DNA from: Labilithrix sp.
GTDB taxonomy: Bacteria > Myxococcota_A > Polyangia > Polyangiales > Polyangiaceae
Length of the DNA: 35,588 bases
Reading direction: 5' to 3'
Assembly: GCA_028287065.1 (NCBI GenBank)
Contig: JAQBQJ010000226.1
Span: 1-35,588, forward strand
Positions 30,332-35,588 of the stretch are shown one piece after another. The translations under genes and the position numbers were made by a program. The notes below the pieces were generated by a model. That model was not told the origin of the DNA. It saw only the letters and a program-made list of their open reading frames with translations, and ran no database searches. Numbering within the stretch: position 1 is the first letter of the stretch; each line of letters starts with the position of its first letter.

Positions 30332-30628
30332 TCAGTGCGCGTCGATCGAGATCCAGACGTCGTCGAGACAGAGCTCCGCCTTGGCGTGCGCGGTCACCTT
30401 GAGATCGGCGAGCTTCGCGGGCTTGCCGTGGATGGTGACCTTCGTGCGCGCCGGATCGATCTTGCCGCTGACGGTGCGCTGCGACGATGCGATCTGCACC
30501 ACCGTCGGATCGACCGCGGTGATGACGCCGTGGACGTGGCGCTCCGTGGAGAGCGGCTCGCCTGCGCCGAGGAGGAGACCGGACGCGAGGGCAACGAGCC
30601 CGATTAGCTTGGTATTGCGGCTATTCAT
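30332..30628 (-). CDS. Small secreted protein with OB-like domain (DUF5666-like)
   Basis: 98 residues. MNSRNTKLIGLVALASGLLLGAG is a signal peptide, with a likely cut near residue 23. The mature 75 residues (HVHGVITAVDPTVVQIASSQ, TKVTIHGKPAKLADLKVTAHAKAELC) have the G.V..VD....I.......V.I.GK...L.DLK pattern of small OB-like or DUF5666-type periplasmic domains. Function unknown; a structural or ion-binding role is possible. It sits 26 bases upstream of mlaF on the same strand, so it may be first in the mla operon, taking the place where a permease would be expected. Confidence 0.75.
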   Translation of the reverse strand: MNSRNTKLIGLVALASGLLLGAGEPLSTERHVHGVITAVDPTVVQIASSQRTVSGKIDPARTKVTIHGKPAKLADLKVTAHAKAELCLDDVWISIDAH

Positions 30629-30722
30629 TGCGACGGCCCCCGGTTCGACGCGGTCCTACCACGGTTTTCGCAAGGAGCACGTGGAAACGGCAGAGCTTCC
30701 CACCTTCCGGGGCCCTGGGCCT

Positions 30723-32501
30723 TCAGGCATTGGCTTCCGCGTTCGCGCGCTCGTCCTCCTCGAGGATGCGTTCCAGCTCGGCGGCGTATTTCTTCGAGGA
30801 CTCGATGAGGGCCTTCTCGTCGTCACGGAGCGGCGCCGTCTCGCGGAGCTGCCTCTCGTCGTAGGCGCCGAAGCGCTTTACCGTCCGCTTCGCATCTGCG
30901 GCGGCGACGCCCAGCTCTTCGAGCGTGAGGCGCGCGGCCTCGAGGCTACCGGCGAACGTCTCGCGGATGACCGTGTCGACGCCCGCCGCAATGAGCGCGT
31001 ACGCATGCTGGCGGTTGCGCGCACGAGCGACGATCCGGAGATGCGGAAAATCCGCCTGCACGGTCCGCAGCGTCTTCATCGAGGCCTCGAAGTCGTCGAT
31101 CGCGAGCACGAAGACCGACGCCCGCTCGGCATGCGCCGCACGGAGGAGATCGGCCCGCGACGCATCGCCGTAATAGATGCGATTGCCGAACCGACGCACG
31201 AAGTCGACGTGCGTGGCGCTCGCGTCGAGCGCGGTGAACCCGATCTTGCGCAGCCGGAGCACGCGACCGACGATCTGACCGAACCGGCCGAACCCGGCGA
31301 TGATGACCGGGCTCCCCTCGTCGTGGATCTCGTCGAACTCGCGCTTCTCGCCGCGTGCGTCGAGCCGTTTGCGGATGGCATCGCGCAGCACGAACAGGAC
31401 CGGCGTCGCGATCATCGAGAGCGTCACGACGAGCGCGAGCAGCTCGGAGGTCGTGCGGTCCATGACCTTGGCGCCGGCCGCGACGTTCAAGATCACGAAC
31501 GCGAACTCGCCGCCCTGCGCGATCGCCACGCCTAGGCTCGCCGACGAGCGCGCGTCGAGGCCGTACATGCGTCCGAGGGCGTAGAGGATCGCGAGCTTCA
31601 CGACGACCAGGAGCACCGCGAGGCCGATCACGACGAGCGGTCGCGTCCAGAGCACCGAGAGGTTCGCGGACATGCCGACCGCGATGAAGAACAGCCCGAG
31701 CAGGAGTCCCTTGAACGGCTCGAGGTTCGCCTCGAGCTCGTGCCGGTACTCCGAGTCGGCGAGGAGCACACCGGCGATGAACGCTCCGAGCGCCATCGAG
31801 AGCCCCACCGAATGCATGATCACGGCGGTGCCGAGGACGACGAGCAGCGCGAGCGCCGTCGAGAGCTCGTGGCTTTGCGCCTCGGCCACGAAGCGGAACG
31901 TGGGACGGAGCAGGAGACGTCCGCCGATCACGAGCGCCGCGATGACGCCGATGACGATCGCGATCTGCGCGAGCGGGCTCCGCGTGCTCACCATCGTGCT
32001 CGTTCCGAGGAGCGGGATGAGCGCGAGAGCCGGGATCGCGACGAGGTCCTGGAACAGCAGGATCCCGAACGCTGCGCGGCCGTGCCGATTTCCGAGCTCG
32101 TTCCTCTCGCCGAGGATCTGCGTGGCGATCGCCGTCGACGACATCGCGAGCGCGATCCCGATCGAGAGCGCCGCGGCGAAGCGCGCACCGAGCAGCATCG
32201 CGAATCCGCCGATGACGACCGCGGTGCCTCCGACCTGCGCGCTGCCGAGGCCGAACACCGCCCTGCGCAAGTTCCACAGTCGTCGCGGCTCGAGCTCGAG
32301 CCCGATGAGGAACAGCAGCAGCACGACGCCGAGCTCCGCGATCTGGAGCGTCGCGTCGACGGCATGGATCAACCCGAGGCCTGAAGGACCGATGACGATC
32401 CCTGCCGCGAGATACCCGAGCACCGAACCGAGGCCGAGCCGCCGGAACAGCGTGACCGCGAGGACGGCGGCAGCGAGGAAGATGGCGGAGGTGGTCAGCA
32501 T
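30723..32501 (-). CDS. CPA2 cation:proton antiporter, KefB/KefC type
   Basis: 592 residues. The N-terminal 380 residues form about 12 TM segments with LGLGSVLGYLAAGIVIGPSGLGL, GVVLLLFLIGLELEPRRLW, ALAMSSTAIATQIL, LFQDLVAIPALALIPLLG and GAFIAGVLLADSEYRHELE, all typical of the CPA2 Na+/H+ exchanger fold. A Rossmann NAD-binding RCK/TrkA-N domain follows (PVIIAGFGRFGQIVGRVLR, then IYYGDASRADLLRAA and TVIRETFAGSLEAARLTLEELG), and a helical C-terminal tail. KefB/C-type systems export K+ in exchange for protons, usually gated by glutathione adducts; whether that holds here is unknown. No KefF/KefG partner is adjacent. Downstream in the same direction of a LamG-like gene (27 bases). Confidence 0.93.
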   Translation of the reverse strand: MLTTSAIFLAAAVLAVTLFRRLGLGSVLGYLAAGIVIGPSGLGLIHAVDATLQIAELGVVLLLFLIGLELEPRRLWNLRRAVFGLGSAQVGGTAVVIGGFAMLLGARFAAALSIGIALAMSSTAIATQILGERNELGNRHGRAAFGILLFQDLVAIPALALIPLLGTSTMVSTRSPLAQIAIVIGVIAALVIGGRLLLRPTFRFVAEAQSHELSTALALLVVLGTAVIMHSVGLSMALGAFIAGVLLADSEYRHELEANLEPFKGLLLGLFFIAVGMSANLSVLWTRPLVVIGLAVLLVVVKLAILYALGRMYGLDARSSASLGVAIAQGGEFAFVILNVAAGAKVMDRTTSELLALVVTLSMIATPVLFVLRDAIRKRLDARGEKREFDEIHDEGSPVIIAGFGRFGQIVGRVLRLRKIGFTALDASATHVDFVRRFGNRIYYGDASRADLLRAAHAERASVFVLAIDDFEASMKTLRTVQADFPHLRIVARARNRQHAYALIAAGVDTVIRETFAGSLEAARLTLEELGVAAADAKRTVKRFGAYDERQLRETAPLRDDEKALIESSKKYAAELERILEEDERANAEANA

Positions 32502-32528
32502 CGGGGTATCCGGAGGCGGACGCGACGA

Positions 32529-33644
32529 TCAGCTGCTCCCCTTGGCGAGCAGAGGAAGCAACTCGAAAGCTTGCGCCGTCGCGGGCATCGGATCGACCGC
32601 AAGCTCGTCGAAGTACGAGATGCCCGCGGCTGGCGCCCATAGCCCTGCGCCTCCGGCGAGGGCCGGAGCGACATCGATCACCTCGAGAGGCGCGGCGCCG
32701 TTCCACGACAGGCGAATGCGATCGCCGCGCGCTTCGAGCGCGAGCTCTTGCCACACGCCCGGCGGCGCGGGTGCGACCTGCGTGCCGAGGATCTGCTCGC
32801 GGCCTTGCGAGACGCGTGCGACGACGAGCGCTCCGCGGGCCGCATCGAGGCGCGCAGCATGGTAGTTGCGGTCGTCGACGAACCGGAAGACCACGCCGCA
32901 TGCGCGCGCAGGCTGGTCGGCAGCGACCTTGCAGCGCGTGACGGCGCGGAGGTCGCGCGTCCACGCCTTCGTCGCGACGAGGAGCGAAGGTCCGCGCGCC
33001 GGATCGCCCGCGCCGTTCACGAGCGCACGCGCGCCGGTCGCCTCGGAATGATCCTCGACCTTCCACTCTCCGCTGCCCTCGACCTGCGCGCGTAGATCCA
33101 GCGCCGAAAGAGCGTCGTCCGGACCGACGAACCTCCAGCGAAGCTTGGTCGCGGACGCCGGCGCCGCGGCCCAACCGAGGAGAGCGACGGCCGCCACACA
33201 CGCCGCCATCGCGACCGCGCGGCGCGCCCACGACGACGACCGCGTCGTGGGAACGGGCTCGCGTGCGCCCGCGCCTCCGGGCTCGGAGGGCTCGCGGAGC
33301 ACCACGAGGGCGCCGAGCGAGTGGTCCGCCGCATCGCGCACGATCTCGAGGAGGCGAACGTGCGCGACGACGCCGTCGAGGCGGGCGCGCGCGCGTCGAG
33401 CGGCGACGAGCAGCACGCCGCATGCGATGACTCCGAGCGTCGATGCGAGCGGCACTACCGGGGAGCTCGCGCCGGCAATCGCTGCAAGAGCCGCGAGCAG
33501 ACCGCGCGCCGCGAGAAGCGCGAGGAGCGACGCGGCGATCGCGAACAGCACGCGCTCTCTTCTCGCGTGGGCAGCGGCCTGCGCCCGCGCACTTCGCAAC
33601 GCGTCGTCGACCTCGTACTCCACGCGATCCTCGTGCTGTTCCAT
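32529..33644 (-). CDS. Membrane protein with LamG/ConA-like domain
   Basis: 371 residues from ATG 33644, preferred because GAGGAG lies just upstream. The N-terminal half is basic and helical with two hydrophobic pairs (about 35-75 and 85-105: LFAIAASLLALLAARGLLAAL, PLASTLGVIACGVLLVA), a linker, and another TM near 150-168 (AVAMAACVAAVALLGWA). The C-terminal ~190 residues (LRWRFVGPDDALSALDLRAQVEG ... GVVFRFVDDRNYHAARLDAA ... GVWQELALEARGDRIRLSWNG ... GAGLWAPAAGISYFDELAVDP) form a LamG/DUF1080-type beta-sandwich, probably outside the cytoplasm. Such domains bind sugars or glycans. Function unknown. Precedes the antiporter gene by 27 bases. Confidence 0.82.
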   Translation of the reverse strand: MEQHEDRVEYEVDDALRSARAQAAAHARRERVLFAIAASLLALLAARGLLAALAAIAGASSPVVPLASTLGVIACGVLLVAARRARARLDGVVAHVRLLEIVRDAADHSLGALVVLREPSEPGGAGAREPVPTTRSSSWARRAVAMAACVAAVALLGWAAAPASATKLRWRFVGPDDALSALDLRAQVEGSGEWKVEDHSEATGARALVNGAGDPARGPSLLVATKAWTRDLRAVTRCKVAADQPARACGVVFRFVDDRNYHAARLDAARGALVVARVSQGREQILGTQVAPAPPGVWQELALEARGDRIRLSWNGAAPLEVIDVAPALAGGAGLWAPAAGISYFDELAVDPMPATAQAFELLPLLAKGSS

Positions 33645-33727
33645 CGAAACTCCTCGCTGAGCCGGCACCACGGCTCACGCCGAGCCCGGATGTCCACTCC
33701 TCTCGCGAATGTCGGCGAGCGAGGCGG

Positions 33728-34069
33728 TCAGTTCAGGAGGACCATCGAGCGCCTGCGCGCGTGGTCGGGCATCGAGGCTTCACGCCGTCGCTCGGCAGGC
33801 ACGCTCGCGCGGCGCGCAGCACGCAGTCCGAGCGTGGTGTGCACGTCGAACGGGTCGACCGCGCGCACCGCGCGGGAGGGCGAACGGCGAACGCCGGAGA
33901 CCTTGCACGTATCCACTCCCGACGGCCGCAGCGCGCGCATGGCTGCGAGCTCGGACTGGGCGTCGACGATCCGCGACGCGTGCTCGCGAGAGCTCGTCCC
34001 TGCATCGTCGTACGACGCGCCCGCGAAAGCGAGCGTCGCCAGGACGACGAGCAGGGCCCAGAAGCGCAC
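33728..34069 (-). CDS. Small signal-peptide protein coupled to secF
   Basis: 113 residues from a GTG at 34069, five bases past the secF stop, so it is probably translated by reinitiation. The start VRFWALLVVLATLAFAGASYDD is a signal peptide or membrane anchor. The rest is Arg/Ser/Ala-rich with one Cys (VDTCKVSGV), ending VPAERRREASMPDH and RRRSMVLLN; no recognisable domain. The G/C bias and reading frame are continuous up to the stop, but amino-acid composition is unusual (very Arg-rich). It could be a genuine small Sec-associated protein or a poorly conserved membrane peptide. Confidence in the gene is moderate. Confidence 0.6.
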   Translation of the reverse strand: MRFWALLVVLATLAFAGASYDDAGTSSREHASRIVDAQSELAAMRALRPSGVDTCKVSGVRRSPSRAVRAVDPFDVHTTLGLRAARRASVPAERRREASMPDHARRRSMVLLN

Positions 34070-34074
34070 TACGC

Positions 34075-35310
34075 CTACGTCGCCTTCGCGGCGCGGAGGC
34101 GCTTCTTCACTTCTTCGGTGCGGCTCCGGCCGGACATCTTCGTGTCGATCCACTCCGTCAGCGGAGCTGCGACGTAGATGCTCGAGTACGTGCCGGCGAT
34201 GATGCCGACGACCATCGCGAACGCGAAGTCCTTGATGACGCCCGTTCCCCAGATGAAGAACGCGAGGACCGACAGCATCGTCGCGCCGGACGTGAGGATG
34301 GTTCGGCTGAGCGTCTCGGAGATGCTCAGGTTGATGATGTTGCTGAACGACTTGCCGCGATGCTTGCCGAGGTTCTCTCGGATCCGGTCGTAGACGACGA
34401 CGGTGTCGTTCATCGAGTAGCCGACGATCGTGAGGACGGCGGCGATCGTCGAGAGCGTCACTTCCTTGTGGAAGACGACGAACGCGCCGAGCACGACGAG
34501 CGCGTCGTGGACGCACGCGAGCACGACGCCCGGCGCGAAGCGCAGGTCGAAGCGGAACGCGAGGTAGAGCATGATGAACACGATCGCGATCGCGACCGAG
34601 TTACGCGCGCTGTCGCGCAGCTGCTTTCCGGCCTTCGGACCGACCCACTCCACGCGGAGCGCAGCGTCCGGGACGCGGTCCTTGCCGAGCTCGGTGCGGA
34701 GCACGTCGAGGAGCTGGTCGCCCTTGCTCTGGAGCTGGATCTCGACGCGATGGTCGCGCGGGTTCACGACCTGCGGATTGTTCGCGGCGGCGCGGAGCTT
34801 CACGTTCGGGACGGCCGTGAGCTGTTTCTTGAGCTTCTCGAGATCGGGGTCGGTGTCGTAACGCACCGACAGCTTGTCGCCGCCGGCGCTGAATTTCAGC
34901 TCCGTCGCGCGCGCGTCTTTCGGGCAGTTGGGCCCCGCGCCTTCCTGGGCGTCGCCTTCGACGCCGAGACAGAGCGCCTTCCTCAGGGCGTCCTTGCTCG
35001 CTTCGTCGACGGTGCTGATCTCCTGGACGCGGATCAGATAGCGGTACGGGTGCGACGGGTCGGTGACCTGCACGACGTCCGGCTCGGAGAACGCGCCGCT
35101 CTTCGTGACGGCGTGGCGGATCTCGCCACCGTCGACCGCCTTCGTGAACGCGACCTCGATCTCGGTGCCGCCCTTGAAGTCCGTGCCGTAGTTCGGACCC
35201 GGAACGAAGAGGAGGATCAGCGATCCGAGAGCAAGGAGCACGCTGAGCGCGATCCAGTACTTCCGGACGCGCATGAAGTCATAGACTTTGCCTGGCTTGA
35301 AGAGCTCCAT
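34075..35310 (-). CDS. secF: Protein translocase subunit SecF
   Basis: 411 residues. SecF with SecD uses the proton motive force to pull exported proteins through SecYEG. The N-terminal helix (KYWIALSVLLALGSLILLFVPGPN), the conserved FKGGTEIEV, five C-terminal TMs starting SVAIAIVFIMLYLAFRF, and VGYSMNDTVVVYDRIRENL with LSRTILTSGATMLSVLAFFIWG are all typical. The periplasmic region (about 45-230) is longer than in E. coli SecF (about 320 residues in all), with an insertion around residues 115-205 containing two Cys (ALCLGVE, PNCPKDA). It starts three bases after the secD stop. A small GTG gene follows immediately. Confidence 0.97.
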   Translation of the reverse strand: MELFKPGKVYDFMRVRKYWIALSVLLALGSLILLFVPGPNYGTDFKGGTEIEVAFTKAVDGGEIRHAVTKSGAFSEPDVVQVTDPSHPYRYLIRVQEISTVDEASKDALRKALCLGVEGDAQEGAGPNCPKDARATELKFSAGGDKLSVRYDTDPDLEKLKKQLTAVPNVKLRAAANNPQVVNPRDHRVEIQLQSKGDQLLDVLRTELGKDRVPDAALRVEWVGPKAGKQLRDSARNSVAIAIVFIMLYLAFRFDLRFAPGVVLACVHDALVVLGAFVVFHKEVTLSTIAAVLTIVGYSMNDTVVVYDRIRENLGKHRGKSFSNIINLSISETLSRTILTSGATMLSVLAFFIWGTGVIKDFAFAMVVGIIAGTYSSIYVAAPLTEWIDTKMSGRSRTEEVKKRLRAAKAT

Positions 35311-35313
35311 CGC

Positions 35314-35588
35314 TCAGAACTCCGCGCCTACGCTGAGCCGCTTGGCCTTCGCTCCACGCACCCAATAGTCGAAGACCAGTCGGGTGCAGAAGACGCCGGT
35401 GAAGAGGCTGGCGATGATGCCGATGATGAGGGTGTATGCGAAGCCCTTCACGGGCCCCGTTCCGTACTGCGAGAGAATGAGACCCGAGATGAAGATGGTG
35501 ACGTGACCGTCGACGATGGCCGTGAAGGCCTTGTCGTAGCCGGCCTCGACCGCCGCGCGGATGGTGCGTCCGGCGCGGAGCTCCTCGC
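35314..35588 (-). CDS. secD: Protein translocase subunit SecD (3' end only)
   Basis: 91 C-terminal residues are visible; the rest lies beyond the right edge. EELRAGRTIRAAVEAGYDKAFTAIVDGHVT, LILSQYGTGPVKGFAYTLIIGIIASLFTGV and FCTRLVFDYWV are the signature of the last three TMs of SecD, including the conserved GPVKGFA. The tail is short (GAKAKRLSVGAEF). The stop is three bases before the secF ATG, so secD-secF form one operon. Confidence 0.96.
   Translation of the reverse strand, partial: EELRAGRTIRAAVEAGYDKAFTAIVDGHVTIFISGLILSQYGTGPVKGFAYTLIIGIIASLFTGVFCTRLVFDYWVRGAKAKRLSVGAEF

Noticed and set aside
30946-33678. 910-codon minus-strand frame over antiporter and LamG-like genes
   Set aside because: Shifted frame of two real genes on the same strand; Arg/Ala-rich with no hydrophobic segments where the antiporter has twelve.

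Overview
The window looks like a chromosomal segment of a high-GC Gram-negative bacterium, most likely a myxobacterium (Myxococcota, perhaps Polyangia). The grounds are strong G/C bias at third codon positions, many lipoproteins and TPR/HEAT proteins without known function, two outer-membrane beta-barrel proteins resembling the myxobacterial OMP family, an MXAN_5187-type C-terminal domain, an FtsY with its own N-terminal membrane helix, and a very small Ser/Thr kinase. This assignment is inferred from protein character; no rRNA is present. No CRISPR array, IS element, prophage or conjugative module was seen, so this reads as core or lineage-specific chromosome rather than an island.

Layout. 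Positions 1-3380 (minus): an operon of two large secreted TPR proteins, the first in the window running off the left edge. 3842-4892 (plus): a Cys-rich lipoprotein overlapping a YraN-family (UPF0102) gene. 4917-7051 (minus): a small myxobacterial-type protein, a two-helix HAMP protein and a secreted HEAT-repeat protein. 7139-10271 (plus): a signal-peptide/Ig-like/single-TM protein, then ftsY. 10604-12516 (plus): two outer-membrane beta-barrel genes ending in a strong terminator flanked by two palindromes. 12623-14863 (minus): a HEAT protein and an MXAN_5187-like membrane sensor. 14946-16741 (plus): a class II histone-deacetylase-like amidohydrolase, a 19-bp triple tandem repeat, and an NlpC/P60-like lipoprotein. 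16806-16882 (minus): tRNA-His with visible promoter and terminator. 17028-23825: small DUF4156-like lipoprotein, phospholipase-D-like lipoprotein (minus), compact kinase, Cys/Met-metabolism PLP enzyme, lipoprotein, TPR protein (minus) and a GT-C type membrane glycosyltransferase. 23815-28332: hotdog thioesterase (minus), lipase-like hydrolase, DUF882/M15-like peptidase (minus), secreted protein, DUF72 protein and lipoprotein. 28333-30628 (minus): mlaD-mlaF and a small secreted protein. 30723-35588 (minus): KefB/C-type antiporter, a membrane-anchored LamG-like protein, a small protein coupled to secF, secF, and the 3' end of secD.

How the parts fit. Protein export and envelope biology dominate: FtsY and SecDF deliver proteins to and across the inner membrane, MlaFD belongs to a phospholipid-transport ABC system, and the TPR proteins, beta-barrels, lipoproteins, Sec-exported sensors and a peptidoglycan-type hydrolase act in the periplasm or outer membrane. 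The TPR pair and the beta-barrel pair have the general composition of myxobacterial trans-envelope machines (such as Glt), but nothing visible proves that. Best candidates for undescribed biology are the small gene coupled to secF, the HEAT/HAMP pair, the Ig-like protein of unusual topology next to ftsY, and the two non-coding repeat structures near 12.55 kb and 16.0 kb.
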